Source: CAWCLK01 sp963796225 (GTDB lineage Bacteria > Actinomycetota > Nitriliruptoria > Nitriliruptorales > Nitriliruptoraceae). From it: a DNA stretch of 64,000 nt. How positions within the stretch are numbered: position 1 is the stretch's first letter; every line of letters starts with the position of its first letter. A program made the translations under genes and the position numbers. The notes beneath the pieces were generated by a model. It was not told the DNA's origin. It saw only the letters and a list, made by a program, of their open reading frames with translations, and did not search any database. The stretch covers positions 62,001-126,000 of the forward strand of contig CAWCLK010000008.1 of NCBI GenBank assembly GCA_963796225.1, read 5' to 3'. Below, piece after piece: positions 44,851 to 60,125 of this stretch.

Positions 44851-46878
44851 CGTCGGTCATCGACTCCTCGGGACGCGTCGGGGACGGCGTGGTCCCGGAC
44901 GGGGCCCGCAGCGGACCGGGCGAGCTGGGCACGGGGCGGGGCGAGCGCACCGACGAGCGGGCACGTTCGCCGCCGAGGACGACCATCGACAGCGGCGGGA
45001 GCGTGAGGCTGAGCGAGGCGACCCGTCCGTGGCTGGGCACCGGCGTGGACTCGATGCCTCCCAGGTTGCCCTGGCCGGAGCCGCCGTACTCCTCGGCGTC
45101 GGAGTTCGCGAGCTCGCGCCAGAACCCGGGGTACGGGACCCCGAGCCGGTAGTCGTGCCGGGGCACCGGCGTGAAGTTGCAGGCCACCAGCACGTCACGC
45201 GTCCCGCGACCGCGCCGCAGGTACGCGACGATGCTCTGCTCCCAGTCGGATGCGTCGAGCCACTCGAAGCCCTCGGGGTGCGTGTCCAGCTCGTGCAGTG
45301 CCTGTTCGCCCCGGTACAGGCCGGCGATGTGGGACAGCCACCGCTGCAGCCCGGCGTGCCCCTCGTCCTCGAGGAGGTGCCAGTCCAGGCTGACGTTGTG
45401 GTTCCACTCGCGTTCCTGTCCGAACTCGCCGCCCATGAAGAGCAGCTTCTTGCCGGGGATGGTGAACATGTACCCCATGAGCAGCCGCAGGTTCGCACGG
45501 CGCTGCCAGTCGTCCCCCGGCATCTTGTCGAGCAGTGCGCCCTTGCCGTGCACGACCTCGTCGTGCGACAGGGGCATGCAGTAGTTCTCGGCGAACGCGT
45601 AGACGCTGCGGAACGTCAGCTGGTCGTGGTGGTACTTGCGGTTGACGGGCTCCTCGGACATGTACCGCAGGGTGTCGTTCATCCACCCCATGTCCCACTT
45701 GAAGCCGAACCCGAGCCCGCCGATGTACGCCGGGCGCGACACCATGGGCCACGCGGTGGATTCCTCGGCGAAGGTCTGGACGTCGGGGTACGCGGCGTAG
45801 ATCTCGGTGTTGAGCCGGCGCAGGAAGTCGATGGCTTCGACGTTCTCGTTGCCGCCCCACTGGTTCGGGATCCACTCGCCCTCCTTGCGCGAGTAGTCCA
45901 GGTACAGCATGGAGGCCACGGCGTCGACGCGGATTCCGTCGATGTGGTAGGTCTCGAGCCAGAACAGCGCGCTGGAGAGCAGGAAGCTCTGCACCTCCTT
46001 GCGCGAGTAGTTGAAGATGAACGACGACCAGTCGGGGTGGAAGCCCTGGCGCGGGTCGGCGTGCTCGAACAGGTGCGTGCCGTCGAAGTAGCCGAGGGCG
46101 AACTCGTCGGTCGGGAAGTGCGACGGCACCCAGTCCAGGATCACCCCGATGTCGGCCTGGTGCAGTCGGTCCACCAGGTACATGAAGTCCTGTGGTGTTC
46201 CGTAGCGCGAGGTGGGAGCGAAGTAGCCGGTGGACTGGTAGCCCCACGAGCCGTAGAACGGGTGCTCCATCACGGGCAGGAACTCGACGTGGGTGAAGCC
46301 CAGCGAGGTCACGTGCTCGATCAGCGGGTCCGCGAGGTCGCGGTAGGTCATGAACTGCTCGGGGTCGTCGCCCCGTCGCCAGGACCCGAGGTGCAGCTCG
46401 TAGATCGAGATCGGGGCCTCGTGGGCCTGCCGCCCGCCCCGCTTGGCCATCCACTCGGCGTCGTCCCAGTCGTAGGTCAGGTCCCACACCTTCGAGGCGT
46501 TGTCGGGCGCCTCCTGGGCGTGGAAGGCGAAGGGGTCGGCCTTGTCGGCGACGTGGTCGGTCGCGCCCGAGACGACGTGGTACTTGTAGATCTCGCCGAC
46601 GCCGATGCCGGGGACGAAGGCCTCCCAGATGCCGGAGATGCCGCGGGACTGCATCGGGTGCGCCCCGGCGTCCCAGCCGTTGAAGTCGCCGACCACGCTG
46701 ACCGAGGCGGCGTTGGGGGCCCAGACCGCGAAGTGCGTGCCGGCCTCGCCGTCGCGCTGGGTCGGGTGCGCCCCGAGGGCCTCGTACAGGCGCAGGTGGC
46801 TGCCCTCGTTGAACAGGTACAGGTCCATGTCGCCGATCGGCGAGGTCGGCAGGACGTCGGTCGCAGGATCGACGGTGC

Positions 46879-46882
<4 letters not shown>
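44843..46882 (-). CDS. glgB: 1,4-alpha-glucan branching enzyme
   Basis: A 679-residue GH13 branching enzyme making alpha-1,6 branches in glucan extended by GlgE. CBM48 N-terminal part (THFAVWAPNAASVSVVGDFNGWD); catalytic residues in GIRVDAVASMLYLDY (nucleophile), TFAEESTAWP (acid/base) and PLSHDEVVHGK; ends with a Pro/Ser-rich tail after the beta-sandwich domain. GTG start at 46882 with GGAGGT; it overlaps the treS-mak stop (GTGA). It is a little shorter than the ~730-residue mycobacterial form because the extra N-terminal domain is missing. Confidence 0.96.
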
Positions 46883-50271
<3,389 letters not shown>

Positions 50272-50312
50272 CGGGTGGCTCCTTCGTGGGGTGGGGATGG
50301 CGGTGACCGCGA

Positions 50313-52307
<1,995 letters not shown>

Positions 52308-52325
52308 GAAGTACCTCCGCGCCCG

Positions 52326-52331
52326 ACCCTA
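52326..52331 (-). promoter_or_regulatory. Candidate -10 box of the glucan operon
   Basis: TAGGGT on the minus strand, 18 bases before the glgE GTG at 52307. The only good box before the five-gene operon. Confidence 0.45.
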
Positions 52332-52369
52332 GCCATGGCCTCTGGAGGCATGCCCGGCGTTCGACCGGG

Positions 52370-53426
52370 TCATCCGTCCTCGACCGGGCGCAGCAACGGG
52401 GACCGCAGCAACAGCGGACGCAGGGGCCGGTCGGGGGTCGCGGACGCCACCAGCGCGGCCTCCTGCTCGACCGCCGCGCGGACCACGTCGACGATGCGCC
52501 CCGCCACGTCCGGCCAGGCGTGCCGCCCGGCCACGCGGGCACGCGCGGCCGCCCCGATCCGGTCGCGCCGACTCCGGGTCCCGCTGCAGGTCGCGGACCG
52601 CCGTCACGACCGCGGTCCGGTCGCGGGTCGTGCGGATCCCGCTGCGCCCCGCGTGCACCAGCCCACGCAGGCTGCCGTCGTCGGGCACGACCACCGCGGC
52701 CCCCGTGGCCATCGCGTCGAGGGTGGCCCGCAGCGCGGTGTCGTCGATGCCGACGACGATGCCGGGGCGGGGCGTGGCGGCCGAGCCCAGCGCGGCCCGG
52801 ACCCGGCGCGCCAGCGCGCTGGTGCCGACCACGCGCACGCCGGTGCCCGCGGTCGGCGGGGCCGGCGAGACCCCGGCGGGGACGACGTCGACCTTGGCGG
52901 CGGGGAGGCGGTACGCCCGGCGCAGCTGGCGTCGGACGTCGTCGGTCGGGACGACGACGCGCCGGGACTCGTAGGTGAGCCACCACTCGACCTGCGCCTC
53001 GAGCCGGCCGGCGTCGTCGAGCTCGCCGTCGGCGCGTCCCGGCGCGGTGCTGTCCAGCACGGCCACCAGGGGCAGGCCGCGGGAGGCCCGCAGGGTCGTG
53101 GCCGTCCAGGCGGTCTGCCAGCCGAAGGCGAGCACCGCGTCTGGCGGGTGCGCCCGGCACCGGCGCTCGGCGATCGCCGAGACGCGCGAGGCGGCCGCGA
53201 GGACCCGGGACAGGTCGTCGTCGGTCCCGGGCGGCATGACGGGCGGCGCCTCGGCCACCCAGGTGACGTCCACCCCGTCCACCCCACGGGTGGCCGTCGG
53301 CCCCTCCCCGAGGGTGAGCACCTCGCACGTGATGCCCTGCCGGACCACAGCACGCGCCAGGGCCAGCACCGCAGGGTCGGGCTGACCGGGACGGTCGACG
53401 TCCCAGGACAGGGCGATCAGGTGCAC
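52370..53426 (-). CDS. GT-B (GT4-like) glycosyltransferase, frameshifted
   Basis: A predicted sugar transferase of about 352 residues. The N-terminal domain starts VHLIALSWDVDRPGQPDPAVLALARAVVRQG and contains AVLAFGWQTAWTATTLRASRGLPLVAVLDS. The C-terminal sugar-nucleotide site shows LDAMATGAAVVVPDDGSLRGLVHAG, the GT4-style nucleotide-sugar binding region. The frame breaks near 52568-52572 (one extra base) after LQRDPES; the next frame continues RRDRIGAAARARVAGRHAWP and ends at 52370. GTG at 53426 with GAAGGT. It lies just downstream of guaB and upstream of glgE, so a role in glucan or glycolipid synthesis is possible but unproven. Confidence 0.78.
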
Positions 53427-53448
53427 GCGGGACCTTCGCGGACGGGCG

Positions 53449-54945
53449 TCAGCTGCGGCGGGGCGCCTCGTAGTTCGGCGACTGGTGCACGATGTCGAGG
53501 TCGTGCACGTGGGACTCGGCGGCCCCTGCGGCGGACTGGCGGACGAAGGCGGCGCGGTCGCGCAGCTCCCGCAGCGTCGCCGCGCCGAGGTAGCCCATGC
53601 CGGCCCGCAGCCCACCCACCAGCTGGCCGGTCACGTCGCCGAGGGGACCTCGGTACGGCAGCAGGCCGGAGACGCCCTCGGGCACCAGCTTGGTCGGCTC
53701 GGGACGCCCCGCGGGGCGTTCGTCGCCGCCAGGGGTGCCCTGGAAGTAGCGGTCGGCCGAGCCGGCGCGCATGGCGTCCAGCGAACCCATCCCGCGGTAC
53801 TCCTTGTACCGGCGGCCGCCGACGGTCACGAGGTCGCCGGGCGCCTCGTCGGTGCCGGCGAGCAGGTTGCCGACCATGATCGCCGTCGCCCCGGCCGCCA
53901 GTGCCTTGACGGCATCGCCGGAGAACTTGATGCCGCCGTCGGCGACGGTGGCGACGTCGAGGGCGTTGCCGGCCTCGGCGCAGTCCATGACGGCGGTGAA
54001 CTGGGGCACGCCGACGCCCGTGACCACGCGGGTCGTGCAGATCGAGCCGGGGCCCACGCCGACCTTGACCACGTCGGCACCGTGGTCGACGGCCGCCCGG
54101 ACCGCGTCGGCGGTCGCGACGTTGCCCACCATGAGCACGACGTCGGGGTGGCGGTCCTTCAGCTTGGCCGCGAACTCGAGGATGGTCGCGGAGTGGCCGT
54201 GCGCGGAGTCGACGGCCAGCAGGTCGACGCCGGACTCGACCAGGGCGGCGGCGCGGTCCTCGCCGTCGGGGCCGTTGCCGATGGCCGCGGCGGCCAGCAG
54301 TCGGCCCCGGTCGTCCTTGGCGGAGTGCGGGTACTTGACGACCTTCTCGACGTCCTTGAACGTGAACAGGCCGTACAGGAGTCCGTCGTCGTCGACGATC
54401 GGCAGCTTCTCGACACGGAACTGCTGCATGCGGTCGCGCGCCTGCTCGAGCGTGGTGCCGGGGCGGGCGGTGACCAGGTCCTCGGAGGTCATGTACTGGC
54501 GGACCGGGGCGGCCGGGTCCGCGTTGAGCCGCAGGTCGCGGTTGGTGACGATGCCGACCAGTCGCCCGCCACCGTCGACGACGGGGAACCCGGAGACGTG
54601 GTAGCGCTCCATCAGGTCGAAGGCCCGGGCGACGGGGTCGTCGGCCGCCATCGTGATCGGGTCGGAGATGAAGCCGGACTCGGAGCGCTTGACGGCCTCG
54701 ACCATGCTGGCCTGGTCGGCGATCGAGGCGTTCTTGTGGATCACGCCGATGCCGCCCTGGCGGGCCAGGGCGATGGCCATCTCGGCCTCGGTGACCTTGT
54801 CCATCGCGGCCGAGAGGACGGGCAGCGCGAGGCGGATGCGGTCGTGGAGCACCGTGGAGACGTCGACGTCGCGGGGCAGGACCGCCGATGCCTGGGGCAC
54901 CAGCAGGACGTCGTCGTAGGACAGGGCGTCGCGGATCTCGGGCAC
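53449..54945 (-). CDS. guaB: Inosine-5'-monophosphate dehydrogenase
   Basis: A 498-residue enzyme oxidising IMP to XMP with NAD+, the committed step of GMP synthesis. Start region PEIRDALSYDDVLLVPQASAV; two CBS domains (about residues 90-210: SGFPVVDGGGRLVGIVTNRDLR, KLPIVDDDGLLYGLFTFKD); active-site loop GVGPGSICTTRVVTGVG with the catalytic Cys; phosphate-binding VADGGIKFSGD and GNLLAGTDEAPG; flap EYRGMGSLDAM. GTG at 54945 with GAAAGG; a GTG at 54966 is an alternative. A TACGCT box lies at 54990-54995. Confidence 0.97.
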   Translation of the reverse strand: MPEIRDALSYDDVLLVPQASAVLPRDVDVSTVLHDRIRLALPVLSAAMDKVTEAEMAIALARQGGIGVIHKNASIADQASMVEAVKRSESGFISDPITMAADDPVARAFDLMERYHVSGFPVVDGGGRLVGIVTNRDLRLNADPAAPVRQYMTSEDLVTARPGTTLEQARDRMQQFRVEKLPIVDDDGLLYGLFTFKDVEKVVKYPHSAKDDRGRLLAAAAIGNGPDGEDRAAALVESGVDLLAVDSAHGHSATILEFAAKLKDRHPDVVLMVGNVATADAVRAAVDHGADVVKVGVGPGSICTTRVVTGVGVPQFTAVMDCAEAGNALDVATVADGGIKFSGDAVKALAAGATAIMVGNLLAGTDEAPGDLVTVGGRRYKEYRGMGSLDAMRAGSADRYFQGTPGGDERPAGRPEPTKLVPEGVSGLLPYRGPLGDVTGQLVGGLRAGMGYLGAATLRELRDRAAFVRQSAAGAAESHVHDLDIVHQSPNYEAPRRS

Positions 54946-54989
54946 GGGCCGCCTTTCTTCGCGCACGAGCGTCGGGCCGGTCCCCGACG

Positions 54990-54995
54990 AGCGTA
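54990..54995 (-). promoter_or_regulatory. Candidate -10 box for guaB
   Basis: TACGCT on the minus strand, 44 bases before the guaB GTG at 54945. Confidence 0.38.
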
Positions 54996-55037
54996 TGCCA
55001 CCGCTCGCGACGTCCGTGCCACGGCCGCCCGGGCCGG

Positions 55038-55505
55038 TCAGATGGCGCCGATCTCCTCGAGCGCATCGACGTAGGCCTGCTGGTCGCGGGCGTCGGGGAT
55101 GCCGTTGTGCACGCTGTACCGGATCACCCCGTCACGGTCGATGACGAAGGTGCCGCGCTCGGCCGCGCCGACGGTGTCGTTGAACACCCCGTAGGTCCGC
55201 GCCACCTCGCCGTGGGGCCAGAAGTCCGCGAGGATCGGGAACTCGAAGCCCTGCTGCTCGGCCCACACGCGGTGCACCGCGGGCGAGTCGACCGAGACGG
55301 CGATCGTCTCGACGTCGTCGTTCTGGAACTGCTCGATCTGGTCGCGGATCGAGCACAGCTCGCCCTCGCACACCCCCGTGAAGGTGAACGGGTAGAAGAC
55401 CAGCACCACGGCCTTCTTGCCCTGGTAGTCGGACAGCCGTACGGGCTTGCCGGTCTGGTCGCGCAGCTCGAAGTCGGGCGCGGTGGTGCCGGGATCGAGG
55501 GCCAT
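55038..55505 (-). CDS. Peroxiredoxin, AhpE-like with a BCP-type second cysteine
   Basis: A 155-residue thioredoxin-fold peroxidase reducing peroxides. Signature FYPFTFTGVCEGELCSIRDQ with peroxidatic C46 and an additional C51. The C-x4-C spacing is that of atypical two-cysteine BCP enzymes, while the overall sequence is closest to the one-cysteine AhpE group, where the second Cys is absent. AERGTFVIDRDGVIRY supports the family. ATG at 55505. It lies 92 bases upstream of guaB and 29 bases from the PH-like gene, probably in the same transcript as the latter. Confidence 0.92.
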   Translation of the reverse strand: MALDPGTTAPDFELRDQTGKPVRLSDYQGKKAVVLVFYPFTFTGVCEGELCSIRDQIEQFQNDDVETIAVSVDSPAVHRVWAEQQGFEFPILADFWPHGEVARTYGVFNDTVGAAERGTFVIDRDGVIRYSVHNGIPDARDQQAYVDALEEIGAI

Positions 55506-55534
55506 GGGAGACGCTTTCGTCGAGGGGGCGGGAG

Positions 55535-56041
55535 TCAGGCGTCGCGGGGCGTCAGCGGTCGTGGGCCGTCGGCCTCGGCCAGGCCGAGGTGGCGTTCGAG
55601 CTGGCGGTGGAGCACCGCCAGGTCGGCCCCCAGGGGCAGCAGCACGCCGGTGGCCCGAGGTCGCGCCTGGGCGGGATCGTCGAGGTCCCACACGTGCAGC
55701 TCGAGCACCGGTTCGCCGGCGACGGTCACCACGCGGGCCACGTGGACGCGGTCCCACGCCACGCGGGCGCGCTGCCAGGGCAGTCGGACCTCGACCCCGG
55801 AGGCGTCCAGGCGCAGCTGGAACCGGTCGGGCAGGACCAGCTGCACGAGCACGTACGAGGTGACCACCAGGCACAGGGCCAGGAACGCCCAGGCCAGGAC
55901 GCTGGCCCCGGCGTCGAGGGCGATCCAGAGGGCCAGTCCCGACGCGAGCGCGCCCACCACGGTCCATCGTGCCGCGACTCCGCGGTCGGGACGCAGCGTG
56001 ACGGTGTCGGCGGCCTCCACCAGTGACGCTCCTGGTCGCAT
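55535..56041 (-). CDS. Membrane protein with PH-like C-terminal domain
   Basis: 168 residues. Two close membrane helices (about 25-45 and 48-68) are followed by a small beta-rich domain (FQLRLDASGVEVRLPWQRARVAWDRVHVARVV, then VLELHVWD) that resembles the bacterial PH-like/DUF304 layout of actinobacterial membrane proteins. Function unknown. The gene sits between the peroxiredoxin and formyl-THF cyclo-ligase genes with gaps of 29 and 15 bases, suggesting an operon. ATG at 56041. Confidence 0.75.
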   Translation of the reverse strand: MRPGASLVEAADTVTLRPDRGVAARWTVVGALASGLALWIALDAGASVLAWAFLALCLVVTSYVLVQLVLPDRFQLRLDASGVEVRLPWQRARVAWDRVHVARVVTVAGEPVLELHVWDLDDPAQARPRATGVLLPLGADLAVLHRQLERHLGLAEADGPRPLTPRDA

Positions 56042-56056
56042 CGGGTGGCAGCCAGC

Positions 56057-56833
56057 CTAACTCGACCCCCGCTGGGCCTCCGCGCGCAGGCGGGCCAGGA
56101 CGGGGATGGCCTCGACCTTGGCGTCGGTGAGCTGGTCCCACCGGATCGCCGGGGCCACGGGGCCGGACGCGGCCACCTCGAGGGTGCGTGTCGGCGTGAC
56201 CACCAGGCGCAGGCGCACGTCGTGGGGCTGCAGGGGGATGCGCCCCGTGGCCACGACCTGGACGTCGTGCACGGTGGTGGCCACGACGACGTCGTCCGCG
56301 AGCAGCCCGGCGGCCGCGGTGATCGCGAACTCGAGGTCCGCGAACCCGCCGCCCTTGCCCAGTCGCGCCCCGTCCTCGTCCACCGCCACGCACCCCTGCA
56401 CCACGAGGTCGATCGGGGCGAGGTCGGCGACGGCGGTGGGCACGCCGTGCCGCCCCGCCCCCTTGATCGACGAGGCGTCGCGGGGCGAGACGGCCAGGTG
56501 GTCGGGGTCGAGCACGAGGAAGGGCGGGTCCTCGGCCAGGCGCGGCACGGCCATGACCACGACCTTGCCGTCCTCGAGCGCCCGTTGGCGCACCGGCCAC
56601 TGCGGGCTGTCGGGGTTGCACTTGACGACCCGCGCTCGTTGCCAGGCGTCGGTGTCGCGCAGGCGGTCGGCGGCCGCCTCGGCCCCGGTGAAGTTGGGGA
56701 TGCGGTGGCGCGCGCCGGGGAAGCGCGCCGCCCCGGCGTCCTGCAGGGCGGCCCAGGCCTCCTCGCGCAGGTCGGCCTTGGCCTGCAGGACCTCGGGGTC
56801 GCCGCCGGCATCGACGTCGTGGCGACGGACCAT
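56057..56833 (-). CDS. 5-formyltetrahydrofolate cyclo-ligase, archaeal-type
   Basis: A 258-residue MTHFS-family enzyme that would convert 5-formyl-THF and ATP to 5,10-methenyl-THF. The motif LGKGGGFADLEFAI is the usual G-K-G-x-G-x-x-D phosphate/folate site. RHRIPNFTGAEAAADRLRDTDAWQRARVVKCNPDSPQWPVRQRALEDGK and VMAVPRL resemble the variant common in archaea and some actinobacteria, in which the usual Lys/Arg-rich N terminus of FAU1/YgfA differs. ATG at 56833. It is 15 bases upstream of the PH-like gene. Catalysis is inferred from the family. Confidence 0.85.
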   Translation of the reverse strand: MVRRHDVDAGGDPEVLQAKADLREEAWAALQDAGAARFPGARHRIPNFTGAEAAADRLRDTDAWQRARVVKCNPDSPQWPVRQRALEDGKVVVMAVPRLAEDPPFLVLDPDHLAVSPRDASSIKGAGRHGVPTAVADLAPIDLVVQGCVAVDEDGARLGKGGGFADLEFAITAAAGLLADDVVVATTVHDVQVVATGRIPLQPHDVRLRLVVTPTRTLEVAASGPVAPAIRWDQLTDAKVEAIPVLARLRAEAQRGSS

Positions 56834-56881
56834 CAGGCGACCGATGCCGCGGCATCAGCGTCGTGCGGGCGGGGCGTCACC

Positions 56882-58063
56882 TCAGCCGACGGCGCGGTCG
56901 TCCGCGCCCCGGTCGGGCAGCGCCAGCACCGCCCCGTCCTCGACGTCGAGCGAGGCCGCGCGCAGGTCGTCGATGCGGTCGAGCTGGCGTTCGAGCTGGC
57001 GGCGTCGGACGCCGTTGGTCTCGTCGAAGGCCCGGCGTGCCGAGTCGAGTCGGGTGCCGACCTTCTCGAGGTGGTCGGTGAACCGCTCCCACTGGTCGGA
57101 GAACCCCGCCAGCGCCTGCAGGATCTCGACCGACCGCTGCTCGGTGAGGTGGTCGTCGACCGACTGCCGGATGACGGCCAGGACGGCGAACAGGGTCAGC
57201 GGCGAGCAGAGCACGACCTTGTGCTGCAGGGCGAGGTCGAGCAGACCGGGGTCGGACTGGTGCACGAACCCGTACAGGTGCTCGTTGGGCAGGAACAGCA
57301 GCACCTGGTCGAGCGTGCCGCTGGACGGGTCCACGTAGTCGCGCCGGCTGACCTCGGTGATGCGGTTGCGCACGTCCCGGAGGAACGCGGCGCGGGCGGC
57401 CTCGCGTTCGCCGTCGGTGGCCGCTTCGAGGTGGCGCACGTAGTTGTCCAGCGGGAACTTCACGTCCATGTGCACGCACCGTCCCGCGGGCAGCGGGAAG
57501 GTGAAGTCGGGGCGCCCCGCCTGCGAGCGCTGCTGGGTGAGGTAGTTGACGCCGTGGACGAACCCGGCCGTGCGCAGCACGTCCTCGGCCATGCGTTCGC
57601 CCCACTGCCCGCGGGCCTGCGGGGAGGCCAGCGCCTGGCGCAGCGCGTCGGTGGTCTGCGACAGCTCGGCCGTGACCTTGCCGGTGGCCTCGAGCCGGGC
57701 CGCCACGTCGGCCAACCCTGCGGCCCGCTGCTGGTCGAGCTCGGACACCAGGCTGCGCACCCGTTCGAGCTGGCCCTGCATCTCGGACAGGCGGCTGCCG
57801 ACGGCGTCGTTGCGCTGGTCGAGCTGCTGCGCCCCGGCGCGGGCCTGCGCCCCGAGCTGCTCGGACGCCACCGCCACCACGGACTGGATCGCGGCGTTGA
57901 GCGACTGCTCGCGCTGGTCCTCGAAGGCGCGCCGCTGGGCGTCGAGCTCGGCGCGCAGCTGGTCGACCAGCGGGGTGTCCGCATCGCGCTGCCGGCGGCC
58001 CGCCAGCACGGCGACGGCGGCCCCGAGCAGGGCGGCGAGCAGGGCGAGCAGCAGCATGTCCAC
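56882..58063 (-). CDS. rmuC: DNA recombination protein RmuC homologue
   Basis: A 393-residue protein with one N-terminal membrane helix (LLLALLAALLGAAVAVLAG), a long coiled coil (about residues 25-130) and a nuclease-like RmuC domain: ARGQWGERMAEDVLRTAGFVHGVNYLTQQ, GRPDFTFPLPAGRCVHMDVKFPLDNYVRHLEA, DQVLLFLPNEHLYGFVHQ and VVLCSPLTLFAVLAVIRQ. RmuC limits inversions at short inverted repeats; its D/E-x-K-like core (DVKFP) matches the restriction-endonuclease fold. GTG at 58063 with AGAGGT. Its start lies 151 bases from the divergent glpD start. Confidence 0.92.
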   Translation of the reverse strand: MDMLLLALLAALLGAAVAVLAGRRQRDADTPLVDQLRAELDAQRRAFEDQREQSLNAAIQSVVAVASEQLGAQARAGAQQLDQRNDAVGSRLSEMQGQLERVRSLVSELDQQRAAGLADVAARLEATGKVTAELSQTTDALRQALASPQARGQWGERMAEDVLRTAGFVHGVNYLTQQRSQAGRPDFTFPLPAGRCVHMDVKFPLDNYVRHLEAATDGEREAARAAFLRDVRNRITEVSRRDYVDPSSGTLDQVLLFLPNEHLYGFVHQSDPGLLDLALQHKVVLCSPLTLFAVLAVIRQSVDDHLTEQRSVEILQALAGFSDQWERFTDHLEKVGTRLDSARRAFDETNGVRRRQLERQLDRIDDLRAASLDVEDGAVLALPDRGADDRAVG

Positions 58064-58173
58064 GCCGGGCGACCTCTGGCTGATGGGTGACGGGTGGGCG
58101 ACGACCAGCACCGTACGAAGCGGGTGTGACAGATCCGAGGACCCCCACCGCGGGGCGCCCGGGCGACGAGCAC

Positions 58174-58179
58174 TACGCT
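58174..58179 (+). promoter_or_regulatory. Candidate -10 box for glpD
   Basis: TACGCT, 35 bases before the glpD GTG at 58215. Confidence 0.38.
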
Positions 58180-58214
58180 CACCCGACCCGTCGGTCGTCC
58201 CCCACGAGGCTCGC

Positions 58215-59918
<1,704 letters not shown>

Positions 59919-59927
59919 CCCCGCCTG

Positions 59928-59978
59928 GACCGGCGTTGGGTGCATGGCGGTGGCCCGGCCCTCGTTCATGCACCCAGT
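59928..59978. repeat. 51-base hairpin repeat, copy 1
   Basis: Starts 10 bases after the glpD stop. It begins GACCGGCGTTGGGTGCA and ends CCCTCGTTCATGCACCCAGT. Inverted arms TGGGTGCATG and CATGCACCCA (10 base pairs) enclose a loop of about 20 bases. Copy 2 at 59990-60040 has the same length and the same ends with a different loop. Termination of glpD or a mobile REP-like element are both possible. Confidence 0.7.
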
Positions 59979-59989
59979 CCGACCTCGTC

Positions 59990-60040
59990 GACCGGCGTTG
60001 GGTGCACGAGTGGCCCCTCGCCCTCGTTCATGCACCCAGT
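59990..60040. repeat. 51-base hairpin repeat, copy 2
   Basis: Same 51-base length and same outer sequence as copy 1, separated from it by 11 bases. The arms TGGGTGCA and TGCACCCA (8 base pairs) are conserved while the loop differs. The copies share the first 17 and last 20 bases. No further copy was noticed in this window. Confidence 0.7.
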
Positions 60041-60058
60041 GGCGCGAGAGGGCGGCTC

Positions 60059-60064
60059 TTGACG
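60059..60064 (+). promoter_or_regulatory. -35 box upstream of the hydrolase-TetR operon
   Basis: TTGACG matches five of six -35 consensus positions. A weak TAGTTG lies 17 bases downstream (60082-60087). Both operator sites lie within or just after this promoter, so repression is expected. Confidence 0.45.
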
Positions 60065-60070
60065 CGCGGG

Positions 60071-60085
60071 ACTAACGTGATTAGT
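60071..60085 (+). promoter_or_regulatory. TetR operator-like site A
   Basis: ACTAACGTGATTAGT: palindromic arms ACTAA and TTAGT around a 5-base centre. It lies between the -35 and -10 boxes of the hydrolase-TetR operon. Site B (60091-60106) repeats the pattern 20 bases on. Confidence 0.6.
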
Positions 60086-60090
60086 TGTTG

Positions 60091-60106
60091 CCTAACAGCG
60101 ATTAGT
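60091..60106 (+). promoter_or_regulatory. TetR operator-like site B
   Basis: CCTAACAGCGATTAGT shares CTAAC and GATTAGT with site A, with one extra base in the centre. It lies 19 bases before the ATG at 60126. The AT-rich pattern stands out in this GC-rich region. Confidence 0.55.
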
Positions 60107-60125
60107 CCAGACGAGAGCCGCCACC

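Noticed and set aside
59928..60040. CRISPR array
   Set aside because: Only two units of 51 bases with internal hairpin arms, an 11-base gap instead of spacers, and no cas gene nearby.
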